DNA of 58,236 nt from Streptomyces sp. Ru62 (GCF_002920615.1 NZ_PQSU01000045.1:1-58236); one strand, 5' to 3'; shown: positions 34,948 to 43,158, numbered from the stretch's first letter. The notes: a model not told the origin generated them from the sequence alone. Numbers and translations are program-made.

Positions 34948-34996
34948 AGTGCTCCAGACAGGCGGGGTCGGCGGTGGGGTACGGGACGGGGAGCGC

Positions 34997-35173
34997 TCAC
35001 GCGAGCAGTTCTTCGAGGTCAGTCAGGCAGTCCCCGCAGCCGGTGTTGGCGCCGGTGGCCTCGCGCAGGGACGGGATGTCGCGGATGCCCGCGGTCTTCG
35101 CGGAGAGGACGGCGCTCTCCGGGACGCGTGCGCACAGGCAGATCAGCGGGTCCTCCGTGGGGCACGACGTCAT
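34997..35173 (-). CDS. Bfd-like [2Fe-2S] protein
   Basis: 58 residues, starting at an ATG that overlaps the aminotransferase stop as ATGA. The four Cys pattern ICLCARV and TGCGDC matches the BFD-like [2Fe-2S]-binding fold (CxC...CxxC). In larger oxidases this domain is fused to, or partnered with, an FAD subunit; here it precedes one by 49 bases. It probably passes electrons to or from the FAD oxidoreductase. Confidence 0.85.
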   Translation of the reverse strand: MTSCPTEDPLICLCARVPESAVLSAKTAGIRDIPSLREATGANTGCGDCLTDLEELLA

Positions 35174-36498
35174 GAGCGGCCCTCCGGGCTCTCGCGCAGC
35201 AGGGTCAGGGCCTGGTCGAGGACGTCCGCCATGACGTCCAAGTCCTGGTCGTCGATGACCAGCGGCGGATGGATGTTGATGACGTCCGGGGCCATGCCCG
35301 TGGAGGCGACGACGAGCCCGGTACGGGGGTCGGCGGTCAGGCACAGCCGGCGCAGCGCGGGCGCGTGGTCGCCGGTCAGGACGAGGCGGGCCGCGCCCCC
35401 GAAGGCCTGGCAGTCGCGCACCAGGTCGGGATGGGCGGCCTGGAGGCGCCTGAGCCGGCTCGTCAGTGCGCCCGCGAGCCTTTCCATGTCGGCGGCCGGT
35501 TCGGCCCAGGCGTCCCACCGGTCCAGGACGGCCCGGGTGACACCGAGGGCGTGCGGGATGCCGATGTAGGTGGAGGAGTGGCTGCCCGGCCGGTACGTCC
35601 GCGGCGCCGCGAGCGGTTCGCGTGCCCAGACGGCGCTGAGTGCCGCGGCGCCGTTGGTCAGGGCCTTGCTGGTGACGACCACGTCGGGGCTGACCCCCGA
35701 GCGCTGGAAGCCCCAGCGGGGGCCGGTGCGGTGCATGCCGGTGAAGATCTCGTCGGCGATGACCACGGCGCCGTTGGCCCGCGCGTGGTCCACGGCCGCG
35801 CGCAGCAGCGCGTGGTCGGGCTCGGCCATGCCGCCGACGTTCTGCACGGATTCGAAGACGAAGGCGCTCACCTTGCGGGAGAAGCCCTTCCCGCCGACAC
35901 CGGAGAGCTCGGAGCCCCATCTGGTGGCCGCCGCGATGCAGCCCTTCCCGCACGCCGTGGCCTGTGCCGCCGCGTGCGGGCAGCGGCCGCAGTCGGGGCT
36001 GGGCAGTCGTACGACCTCCAGGCCCCACGCGGCGAGCAGTTCGCGGTAGCGCGGGCTGGAGCTGAGCATGCTGGTCACCCCGGACCTGCCGTGGAAGGCG
36101 CCTTCGAAGACCACGACCGTGCCGGGGCCGACCGCGCTGAACGCGATGCGCAGGGCCGTCTCCATGCCCTGCGCGCCGCCGAGGTCCAGCTCGACGCGGC
36201 CCGGGGCGCCGACGGCCTCGCCGAAGAGCCGTTCCAGCCGCTGGAGCACCTCCAGGCGCAGCTCGGACTCGCAGAAGGACGGCAGCGCGGGCAGGTCCTG
36301 GCAGTACGTGAGGGCGTCCCGCAGGATCTGCCGGTCGTAGCCCCAGGCCACGGTGCCGTTGGCGGCCTCGGCGTCCAGGTAGCGGCGTCCGTCGGCGGCT
36401 TGGAGGTAGCTTCCCTCGGCGCGTACGAACCGGGGCACGTGCTCGGCGCGGTAGATGAGGTTGCCGGCGCCGGCGAACGGTGGGACGGCTGCGGTCAC
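35170..36498 (-). CDS. Class III PLP aminotransferase with a Cys-rich insert
   Basis: 442 residues from a GTG overlapping the NDPK-like stop as GTGA. PLP motifs: VVIADEIFTGMHRTG (Asp) and VVVTSKALTNGAAAL (Lys). ELDLGGAQGMETALRIAF and VFEGAFHGRSGVTSML match the class III fold. Unusual: SPDCGRCPHAAAQATACGKG followed by Cys gives CX2CX9CX3C, a possible metal or Fe-S site that ordinary family members do not have. The substrate is unknown; semialdehyde or keto-sugar amination would fit the neighbours. Confidence 0.88.
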   Translation of the reverse strand: MTAAVPPFAGAGNLIYRAEHVPRFVRAEGSYLQAADGRRYLDAEAANGTVAWGYDRQILRDALTYCQDLPALPSFCESELRLEVLQRLERLFGEAVGAPGRVELDLGGAQGMETALRIAFSAVGPGTVVVFEGAFHGRSGVTSMLSSSPRYRELLAAWGLEVVRLPSPDCGRCPHAAAQATACGKGCIAAATRWGSELSGVGGKGFSRKVSAFVFESVQNVGGMAEPDHALLRAAVDHARANGAVVIADEIFTGMHRTGPRWGFQRSGVSPDVVVTSKALTNGAAALSAVWAREPLAAPRTYRPGSHSSTYIGIPHALGVTRAVLDRWDAWAEPAADMERLAGALTSRLRRLQAAHPDLVRDCQAFGGAARLVLTGDHAPALRRLCLTADPRTGLVVASTGMAPDVINIHPPLVIDDQDLDVMADVLDQALTLLRESPEGRS

Positions 36499-37463
36499 GC
36501 GTACGTCACCTCGTTCGTCGTGGCGTCCGCCGTCGCGGTGCGCCAGGCGTCGGCTGTTCCGGTGGCGATGATCGGGAGGACTCCTTCCTCGTTGCAGTCG
36601 ATCCAGCTCGTGAGGACGGTCAGGACGTCCCAGCGGGCGGCGCCTTCGGGGAGCGGTGCGCGGCGCAGTACGCCGAGCCAGTCCTCGATGTGCGCGGGCT
36701 CCGGCCGGTCCCGGGCGCAGTCCCCCCAGGGCCCTTCCTGCCGGGCCAGTCGCCGGATGCCGGCGGCGACGTCCAGGTCGTGCGCTGGAATCTCGGCCTC
36801 CAGTTCGGCCAGCAGCCGGGTCACGGTCTCCTCGGGGCCGGCGGCGGAGTCCGGCGTCCTGCCGAAGAGCGGGCCCGCGCACCAGTCCCAGCCGGTCTGG
36901 TACGAGAAGAGCTGCAACTCCCGGGCCACGTCGGCGGGTTCGTCGGCGGTGTGCATGAAGTTGAACAGGCCGTTGACCCGGCCGATCCGGGTGCGCAGGT
37001 CACCGCTGCGCGCGGCGGACGGCTCGGCCGAACCCTTGGCCGCCGTCAGGCGCGCGCTGGCGGGCAGCCAGTCGGGCCGGTCGCGGTCCTCCAGCAGGAC
37101 GAGCAGGCTGCGGCCCGAGGACAGCAGCGGGTCCACCACCGCGATGCGCTGCGCGGAGGCGGCGTTGAACTGGTAGCGCCACAGTTCGCGGACGAGCAGC
37201 GGGTCGAAGCGCACGGTGGTGGCCGCGACGGGGTGCCAGCCCTCCGACCGCAGGATGCGCAGGATCAGTTCACAGCGGCGCCCGGCGACGGCGTCGGGCT
37301 TCAGCACGACGAAGGTGTGCCGGTGGAGCACCCCGGGGTCGCGCAGCGGGGTCAGCGAGCCGAGCGCCTCGCGCATGTAGGGGTCGAGGCGGTAGGCCTC
37401 GGCCTTGTGCGGATCGCGGGTCAGCGGGTCAAGGGCGCGGGCGCCGATCGCGGTGCGGGACAC
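36495..37463 (-). CDS. Nucleoside-diphosphate-kinase-like protein with a C-terminal extension
   Basis: 322 residues from a GTG. Residues 45-190 resemble NDPK: HTFVVLKPDAVAGRRCELIL, then LTAAKGSAEP, RTRIGRVNGLFNFMHTADEP and ARELQLF, where NDPK has the phospho-His region followed by N-x-x-H-x-S-D. The His of FMHTADEP is in the catalytic place. The other ~130 residues (HDLDVAAGIRRLARQEGPWG etc.) are unfamiliar. It may phosphorylate or phosphotransfer a pathway nucleotide rather than serve general NTP balance. Confidence 0.65.
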   Translation of the reverse strand: MSRTAIGARALDPLTRDPHKAEAYRLDPYMREALGSLTPLRDPGVLHRHTFVVLKPDAVAGRRCELILRILRSEGWHPVAATTVRFDPLLVRELWRYQFNAASAQRIAVVDPLLSSGRSLLVLLEDRDRPDWLPASARLTAAKGSAEPSAARSGDLRTRIGRVNGLFNFMHTADEPADVARELQLFSYQTGWDWCAGPLFGRTPDSAAGPEETVTRLLAELEAEIPAHDLDVAAGIRRLARQEGPWGDCARDRPEPAHIEDWLGVLRRAPLPEGAARWDVLTVLTSWIDCNEEGVLPIIATGTADAWRTATADATTNEVTYA

Positions 37464-37467
37464 GGGT

Positions 37468-38568
37468 TCACATCCCCTCGGGGGTTTCTGCTGCGGTCAG
37501 TCGTCTGCCGCCCGGCGGCATGGCCACGCCGTCGACCAGGACGGCCCGGCTTCCGTCGGGATGCGTGTGCGCGGCCAGTGCGAGCGAGCCGGCGGCGAAG
37601 GCCCGCACGGTCCACTCCAGGCAGGGGCGGTCGCTGAGCCGTTTCTGCTCCAGCTCCTGGTCCCAGGCGGTCACCTGGGGCCGCACGGCTACGGGAGGGC
37701 CCTGGCAGAGCACGCTGCCGCCGTCATGGCTCTCGTCGACGAGGAAGCAGGAGGTCCGCGTGGCCGTGTGGCCGAGGCGGATGGCCGTGGCCACCGGGTC
37801 GTTGCCGGTCAGGACCCGGCGGTGGTCCGCGTCGAGCACGGTGAGGTCGCCGGGGTGCTGGTTGATCATCCGGCCGTGGTGGCGGGTGAGCAGATCGCCC
37901 TCGATCCAGCGGTGGTAGGCCAGCACGACGAGGTCCAGCGGGCCGTGGTCCGCCTCCCATGCGGCGATCCGGGCGGCCAGCCCGTCGTGCCACTGCCTCG
38001 CCCGCCGCCGGTACGCGGCGCGTTCCCCGGGCGTCCTCGCCCGCGAGGCCGTGCCGCAGCGGGCGTCGAAGTCACCCGGCCAGGCCTCGATGCCGTGTTC
38101 CCGGGCCAGGTCCAGTGCCTTGGAGCGGGTGCCGTGCGAGGCGACGAGGGCGACCTGGTACCCCTCCGGCTCCGCGCGCTGGAGCTCGATCAGCGTGCGC
38201 AGGTTGGCACCGGTGGCCGAGACGAGCACACCGATCCGCAACGGCCCGGAGGAACTGATCCGGCGCAGGGGGAGCGGGGCGGCGCCGGCGCTCGGCGCGG
38301 GGTCGATGCCGTCTGCCAGGCCGGTGCCGTGTGCCAGGCCGGTGCCGTGTGCCAGGCCGGTGCCCGGTACGAAGCCCGCGTCCGGTACGAGGCCGGCGCC
38401 CGGCGCAGGGCCGGTGGTCGGCACGGAGCCGGCGCCCGGCACGGGGCTGGGGCCGGGGGTCAGGCCGGTGCCCGGTACGAAGCCCGCGTCCGGTACGAGG
38501 CCGGCGCCCGGCGCAGGGCCGGTGCCCGGTACGGACCCCGGGTCCGGCAAGAGGCCGGTGCCCGGCAT
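37468..38568 (-). CDS. PurN-like formyltransferase with a repetitive N-terminal tail
   Basis: 366 residues; the ATG at 38568 shares its A with the NagA-like stop (TGATG). After ~100 residues of Gly/Pro/Thr/Ala repeats comes the PurN-like domain: RIGVLVSATGANLRTLIELQ, then LDLVVLAYHRWIEG and RMINQHPGDLTVLD, where the family has the catalytic Asn-x-His...Asp (here INQHPGDL) used with 10-formyl-tetrahydrofolate. It should move a formyl group to an amine of an intermediate. The repeats are a DNA expansion (see 38305) and probably a disordered tail. Confidence 0.8.
   Translation of the reverse strand: MPGTGLLPDPGSVPGTGPAPGAGLVPDAGFVPGTGLTPGPSPVPGAGSVPTTGPAPGAGLVPDAGFVPGTGLAHGTGLAHGTGLADGIDPAPSAGAAPLPLRRISSSGPLRIGVLVSATGANLRTLIELQRAEPEGYQVALVASHGTRSKALDLAREHGIEAWPGDFDARCGTASRARTPGERAAYRRRARQWHDGLAARIAAWEADHGPLDLVVLAYHRWIEGDLLTRHHGRMINQHPGDLTVLDADHRRVLTGNDPVATAIRLGHTATRTSCFLVDESHDGGSVLCQGPPVAVRPQVTAWDQELEQKRLSDRPCLEWTVRAFAAGSLALAAHTHPDGSRAVLVDGVAMPPGGRRLTAAETPEGM
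38305..38568. repeat. Degenerate tandem repeats within the formyltransferase N-terminus
   Basis: The block ccggtgcccggtacgaagcc (continuing for about 58 bases) occurs at about 38356 and again at about 38467; gccaggccggtgccgtgt occurs in tandem around 38315-38357. The code keeps one frame throughout, giving PGTGLVPDAGFVPGTG-like units. Confidence 0.75.
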
Positions 38569-39752
38569 CAGGCGGCGTCCGCGATGTCGAGGGCGGCCCA
38601 CTGCTCGTGGGTCGCGGCGAGCATGCCGTCGGGAAGCTGGCCCGCGTCCAGGGCGGTGAGCCCGAAGGCGCGGTGGGCGGTGCCGGCGGCCAGGTCCCAG
38701 AGCTGCCGGCCCCTGATGTCCCGGCCCATGGCGTTGCGCATCTGCTGGGCCAACGGCTGGGAGCCGGCGGCGACGATGCCGCCGGACTGGTACCACAGGC
38801 CGTTCTCCTCGCCCTGCGTCAGATCCTGGCCGCCGAGCCGCGCGGAGTCGCAGCGGTCGGTCATCATCATCGAGTTCTCCAGGCCCATCAGGGCGACGGC
38901 GCGGCCGGCGATGGCCAGGTCGACGTGCTCGCCGTCGAAGTTGATGCAGGCGGCGATCCGGCCCGCGGCGGCCTCGCGCATGATGGCCGCCGGCACCGGC
39001 CCGGCGATCTCGTCCATCGCGTCCAGCGTCCAGCCGGGCAGGTCGTACGAGGCGAGCGTCGCCTCCCGGGCGGCGCGGGCCCGCGTGGTGCGGAAGGCGT
39101 GCCGGATGGTCAGCGGCATGTCGTTGAACAGGTGGTCGGTCACCACCCGGGCGCCCTTGCCGTTCCACTCGGTGTCCCAGGCGATGTCGACGATGTCCGT
39201 GACCAGCCGGGCACTGAGGAGCGGGTCGGTGCGGGTGAAGTGGCCGAGCGCGGGCCGCACGCCGTGGCCGAGCAGCAGCGGGACGATCCACTCGAAGCCG
39301 GGGTGGCGGGCGAAGGTCTGGCCGTGGAAGTCCGAGGCGGGCGAGAACGCGTCGGGCGACAGGACCATGTAGCACAGGCCGTGGTCGCCGAGGCGGGCCA
39401 GCCGCTCCCACTCCGCGCGCGTCGGGGCCCACACGGTGTCGGCCGGCGTGCCGCCGTGGCTGGACAGCAGCGGCCCTTCCAGGGCGACGCCGACGACGTG
39501 CGGGATGCGGCCGGCCCGGCGCATCCGGTCGTAGCGGCGCATGAACTTCTCGAACTCGCCGAGCCGGTGGTGGTGCAGGTACAGGGTCGGGATGCTGAGC
39601 ACCCCTTCCCGGGCGCAGACCTCCTCCAGCAGTTCGAGGTCGAGCAGGGAGAACTCGGAGAAGTCCACGCCGGCAAAGCCATGACAGTGGACCTCCACCG
39701 GGAGCAGCGGGGCGTGGGTCTGCTCGGCCGAGCCAGACAGGTTCTCCATCAT
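38568..39752 (-). CDS. NagA-like amidohydrolase (N-acetyl sugar phosphate deacetylase family)
   Basis: 394 residues. Metal and catalytic positions of the family are visible: PVEVHCHGFAGVDFSEF (HxH), VALEGPLLSSHG (Glu), ALGHFTRTDP (His), NFDGEHVDLAI (His) and MMMTDRCDSARLGG (Asp). NagA removes an acetyl group from N-acetylglucosamine 6-phosphate. As first gene of an operon with a formyltransferase, an aminotransferase and NDPK-like and NUDIX genes, it more likely works on a pathway amino-sugar or nucleotide. Its promoter region contains TTGTCAA heptamers. Confidence 0.8.
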   Translation of the reverse strand: MMENLSGSAEQTHAPLLPVEVHCHGFAGVDFSEFSLLDLELLEEVCAREGVLSIPTLYLHHHRLGEFEKFMRRYDRMRRAGRIPHVVGVALEGPLLSSHGGTPADTVWAPTRAEWERLARLGDHGLCYMVLSPDAFSPASDFHGQTFARHPGFEWIVPLLLGHGVRPALGHFTRTDPLLSARLVTDIVDIAWDTEWNGKGARVVTDHLFNDMPLTIRHAFRTTRARAAREATLASYDLPGWTLDAMDEIAGPVPAAIMREAAAGRIAACINFDGEHVDLAIAGRAVALMGLENSMMMTDRCDSARLGGQDLTQGEENGLWYQSGGIVAAGSQPLAQQMRNAMGRDIRGRQLWDLAAGTAHRAFGLTALDAGQLPDGMLAATHEQWAALDIADAA

Positions 39753-40026
39753 TCATCCCTCTTCGCGTGCCTGCTGATTGTCAACTTCGTTTTGACAAGC
39801 CTTGACAGATTGGGTGGACGAGCGTTGACCATACCATCGGCGTCACCGGAGACAAGGGGCCTGATGACGGTGACCTTCCCTACGAACTTCCCGGTGAACT
39901 CACCCGTCACCCATGAGGGCGCCGGTCATGGAACTTGTCAATCCTGGGCCGCTACGGCTTGACTAGATTGTCAATTGCGACCTAGGTTCACCTGGCAACT
40001 GCAGTCAATCGAGGCGGAGGGCCCGG
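39753..40026. promoter_or_regulatory. Divergent promoter with TTGTCAA operator-like repeats (module B)
   Basis: This AT-rich gap drives both module B operons. For the rightward operon TTGACT (39959-39964), an 18-base spacer and TAGGTT (39983-39988) form a plausible HrdB-type promoter, with TTGTCAA (39968-39974) inside the spacer; a further TTGTCAA lies at 39935. Toward the left operon the minus strand has CTGTCAA (39808-39802) and TTGTCAA (39798-39792), exactly 10 bases apart, facing an inverted TTGACAA (39784-39778). The same heptamer recurs in arrays before the XRE-TPR regulator, suggesting that it is the operator. Boxes are by eye. Confidence 0.6.
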
Positions 40027-40707
40027 GTGGAGCACGAGCTGGTCGTCTTCGACAACAGCGGTGTCCTCGTGGACAGCGAGACCCTCGGCAACCGTCTGCT
40101 CGCCGCGATGCTGACCGACGAGGTCGTGCCGACGACGTTCGGCGAAGCCGTCGAGCACTACTTGGGCAAGTCGTTCGCGGACGTGGCCGACACGGTCCGC
40201 CGGCGCACCGGCGCGCGCGTCCCCGCCGACTTCCTGCCCCGCTTCCACGCCCGGCTCTTCGACGCCTTCGAACGGGAACTCACCGCGACGGACGGAGTGC
40301 ACCGGGTCCTGGACGACCTCGACGCGCTCGGCGTCCCCTACTGCGTCGCCTCCAACGACACCGCGGACCGGGTCGCCGTATCACTGCGCCTGACCGGCCT
40401 CGCCCCGCGTCTGGCCGGCCGGGTCTTCGGCGCGGACCAGGTGGCCCGCCCCAAGCCCGCGCCCGACGTCTTCCTGCACGCGGCACGGCACTTCGGTGTC
40501 GCACCCGGGGCATGTCTGGTCGTCGAGGACAGCGCACGGGGCGTCGCCGCGGCCCGGGCGGCCGGGATGACGGTGTTCGGCCTGGCCTCCCTCACCCCGC
40601 CCACCCGGCTCGCCGACGCCCACCGGGTCCTCGGTTCCATGGGGGAGCTGCGGGAACTGATTCCCGCGCTCTTTCCCACCAGGCCACTTGAGGAGACCCG
40701 CCGATGA
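40027..40707 (+). CDS. HAD-family hydrolase, beta-phosphoglucomutase-like, with altered motif I
   Basis: 226 residues from a GTG with ggcggaggg upstream. The fold is clear: VVFDNSGVLVDSETLGNRLL, VASNDTADRVAVSL (motif II), ARPKPAPDVFLHAARHF (motif III Lys) and CLVVEDSARGVAAARAAG (motif IV). Motif I reads D-N-S where the family has D-x-D: the nucleophile Asp is kept but the acid/base Asp is Ser. That is rare for phosphatases or mutases and suggests slowed, altered or dehalogenase/phosphonatase-type chemistry. First gene of the rightward operon, ATGA overlap with the next. Confidence 0.85.
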   Translation: MEHELVVFDNSGVLVDSETLGNRLLAAMLTDEVVPTTFGEAVEHYLGKSFADVADTVRRRTGARVPADFLPRFHARLFDAFERELTATDGVHRVLDDLDALGVPYCVASNDTADRVAVSLRLTGLAPRLAGRVFGADQVARPKPAPDVFLHAARHFGVAPGACLVVEDSARGVAAARAAGMTVFGLASLTPPTRLADAHRVLGSMGELRELIPALFPTRPLEETRR

Positions 40708-41564
40708 CCGACGACCGCCGCTCGGGCCTGCACGTGTTCGACCTGGACGGAACGCTGCTGCGCTCCGACGCCACGCTCAGCGCGTACGCCCGTGACGGAC
40801 TCAACGCACTGCTGGACGAGGGCACCGCGCTGACCGTGGCCAGCGCGCGCAGCGCCGTCGCCATGCGCAGCCTGCTGGCCGGGGTACGGCTGACGCTGCC
40901 CGTCATCGAACTCAACGGCGCGTTCCTCACCGACCTCGCCTCGGGCCGCCACCTGGCCCACCGCACGCTCGGCCCCGCGGTGACGGCCGCCGCGCTGGAC
41001 GCGCTCGCGGGGCTGGCCGCCGAGCCGGTGCTGACCACCTGGGACGGCACCACCGACCGCGTCCTGTACGGCGCCTGTACCAACCCCGCCACCGCCTGGT
41101 ACGTGGCGGAGAAGCGGGCGTACGGCGACCCCCGGCTGAGCCCCTGCCCGGATCCGTACGCCGGGACCGCCCACGCGCGCACCGCCGCGGTGATCGCCTT
41201 CGTCCCCGACGAGGACGCGAAGGCCACGGTCACGGTCCTCGAAGCCGCCCTCGGCACCGACGCCACCGTCCTGGCGGCGGCCAACCGCTACGTGCCCGGC
41301 TGGACCGAGGTCCAGGTCGCGCACCCGCAGGCCGAGAAGGGCCTCGCGGTGCGCCACCTCGCGCGGACCGCGGGCCTCGCGGACCTGCGGCTGACCGTGT
41401 ACGGCGACCACCTCAACGACCTGCCGATGTTCGCCGTCGCCGACCGCGCCGTGGCACCCGCCAACGCCCACCCCGACGTCCGCGCCCGGGCGGACGTCGT
41501 CACGGCCGCCAACGACGAGGACGGTGTCGTCCGCCATCTGCTGGACGGAGCCGGGCCGTGCTGA
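40704..41564 (+). CDS. HAD-family hydrolase, Cof-type phosphatase
   Basis: 286 residues. Motif I HVFDLDGTLLRSDATLS, Lys region HPQAEKGLAVRHLA and motif IV VYGDHLNDLPMFAVAD are complete; the large cap between them is the Cof/Sucrose-phosphatase-like type. An active sugar- or nucleotide-phosphate phosphatase is expected. It overlaps both neighbours (ATGA at the start, seven bases at the end). Confidence 0.9.
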   Translation: MTDDRRSGLHVFDLDGTLLRSDATLSAYARDGLNALLDEGTALTVASARSAVAMRSLLAGVRLTLPVIELNGAFLTDLASGRHLAHRTLGPAVTAAALDALAGLAAEPVLTTWDGTTDRVLYGACTNPATAWYVAEKRAYGDPRLSPCPDPYAGTAHARTAAVIAFVPDEDAKATVTVLEAALGTDATVLAAANRYVPGWTEVQVAHPQAEKGLAVRHLARTAGLADLRLTVYGDHLNDLPMFAVADRAVAPANAHPDVRARADVVTAANDEDGVVRHLLDGAGPC

Positions 41565-42211
41565 TCGTGCTGGAGGGCATCGACGGCAGCGGCAAGTCCA
41601 CCGTGGCCCGGCTGGCCGCGCGTGAGCTCGCCCCGGACCGCACCCCCGCCGGCAAGAAGGACCTCGCGGCGCCGGACCCGGGCACCGCCGCACGGGCCGG
41701 CCTGCTGCGCGAACTCATCTGGTCCTCGCCGGAGCGACAGGGCGACACCTACGGAGCCGCGCACTGGATCCTGCTGATCGCCTCCTGGTACGCGGGACTG
41801 GCCCGGCTGCGCCCCGGCCTCGCCGACGAGGACACGGTCACGGTGATGGACGGCTGGTACTACCGGAACATCGCCAAGACCCTGGTCCGCGAGCCGCTGG
41901 ACGCGCACTGGGTCGAGTCGCTCTTCGCCCCCGTGCCCGAACCCGCCCTGACGGTCCTGCTGGACGTCGCGCCCGAGGTCGCCTGGTCGCGCCGCGACGA
42001 CTTCAAGGACACCGAGCTCGGCCGCTGGGACGGCTTCACCGGGCCGCCGCGCGAGTCCTTCCGCGCCTACCAGTCGGTCGTACGCGACGAGTTGCTGCGC
42101 ATGGCGAAGGAGCGCGGCTGGCTCGTCCTGACTCCCGACCCGGACGATCCGCCGGAGCGCACCGCGGCCGACGTGGTGGCCGCGGTGCGCGGCCTGAGGA
42201 GAACACCATGA
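41558..42211 (+). CDS. Thymidylate-kinase-like nucleotide kinase
   Basis: 217 residues from a GTG. Walker A IVLEGIDGSGKSTVARLAA is textbook dTMP kinase. The Asp-Arg-Tyr substrate motif of that family is here VMDGWYYRNIAKTL, lacking the Arg in its usual place; LDVAPEVAWSRRDDFKD gives a LID-like stretch. With Asp-Gly-Trp-Tyr-Tyr-Arg in the substrate pocket, it is more likely a pathway kinase for a modified nucleotide or sugar phosphate than the housekeeping Tmk. Confidence 0.8.
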   Translation: MLIVLEGIDGSGKSTVARLAARELAPDRTPAGKKDLAAPDPGTAARAGLLRELIWSSPERQGDTYGAAHWILLIASWYAGLARLRPGLADEDTVTVMDGWYYRNIAKTLVREPLDAHWVESLFAPVPEPALTVLLDVAPEVAWSRRDDFKDTELGRWDGFTGPPRESFRAYQSVVRDELLRMAKERGWLVLTPDPDDPPERTAADVVAAVRGLRRTP

Positions 42212-43158
42212 GCCCCACCCGTGATGTGGTCGGCACCTCCGACCTCGACGTCTTCGCCGACATGCTGGCCGACGTCATCGCCGGACGGCGCCCGGCGGAC
42301 GAGCTCGGCCGGCTGCCCGCCGCCGGCTCACCGGCCGCCCTGCGCATCCGCAGGGCCTACGAGGACGCGCGCGCCGCCGAGAACCCCACCCGGCAGCCGC
42401 CGGCCCCGCACGGCGGGCCGCTGCCCGACCCACTCCCGTCCCAAGGAGCAACCGTGATCGACCACCTCGACCGACTCACCGTCGACTGGAGCGACCTCGA
42501 AGCAGCGGGTGAGATCACCCGTGACGTCGTCCACCGCCTCGCGGAGGACAAGGAGTCCCTGCGCAAGCTCGTCCACGACGTGGAGAACAAGCCGGAGCTC
42601 CTCGCCATGTGCGAACGCCACCAGCTGCTCGACTACATCGTGCTGTACGACGCCCTGGACCGGGGCGTCCGGCTGCGCCTGCACATCTCCACCGAGGACC
42701 ACTTCGACCGGCCGCACGACCACCGGTTCTCCTTCTCCAGCCGCATCGTGACGGGCGGTTACACGCACACCTGGTACCACATGGACGGCGACCTCTACGG
42801 GGACGGCCCCGACCCGGAGGCCCGCCGGTACCTCAACCGCCACAACCCGGACCCGCGCGTGACGGACCAGCTCGAAAAGCTGACCCCGCACGTGGTCCGC
42901 TGGGAGGGGCCGGGCAGCTGCTACACGATGCACCACAGCGCCATCCACACGACGTTCACGACGCCCGACACCGTCTCCCTCTTCCTGCGCGGCCCGGTCG
43001 AGAAGGACCGCTCCGTGATCATGGACAAGGAGGAGGGCACCCTGTGGTGGCGCTTCGGCCGCCAGGACGAGCCCGAGGAGCGCCGCCGGCAGAAGGCCAT
43101 GGGCCTCGACGCCTACCGCCAGATCCGCGACCGCCTGGAGAGGCTCGGCGTCATCTGA
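42208..43158 (+). CDS. Cupin-like protein 1
   Basis: 316 residues if the ATG at 42208 (overlap with the kinase stop) is used. An internal GTG at 42454 has the strong site CCAAGGAGCAACC and begins the part that aligns with cupin 2, so the first 82 residues (a helical, Ala/Arg-rich stretch ending in a Pro-rich linker) may be a separate or fused module. The cupin core has FDRPHDHRFSFSSRIVTGGY (HxH) and YTMHHSAIHTTFTTP. These His could bind Fe, Mn or Ni. The usual motif Glu is absent. Its tandem copy follows, so the pair probably acts as a heteromer or on successive intermediates. Confidence 0.75.
   Translation: MSPTRDVVGTSDLDVFADMLADVIAGRRPADELGRLPAAGSPAALRIRRAYEDARAAENPTRQPPAPHGGPLPDPLPSQGATVIDHLDRLTVDWSDLEAAGEITRDVVHRLAEDKESLRKLVHDVENKPELLAMCERHQLLDYIVLYDALDRGVRLRLHISTEDHFDRPHDHRFSFSSRIVTGGYTHTWYHMDGDLYGDGPDPEARRYLNRHNPDPRVTDQLEKLTPHVVRWEGPGSCYTMHHSAIHTTFTTPDTVSLFLRGPVEKDRSVIMDKEEGTLWWRFGRQDEPEERRRQKAMGLDAYRQIRDRLERLGVI

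Noticed and set aside
38568..39756. A single long protein joining the formyltransferase frame with sequence up to 39756.
   Set aside because: The region above 38568 in that frame is the shadow of the NagA-like gene, whose metal motifs are clear in its own frame; the TGATG overlap fixes the start.
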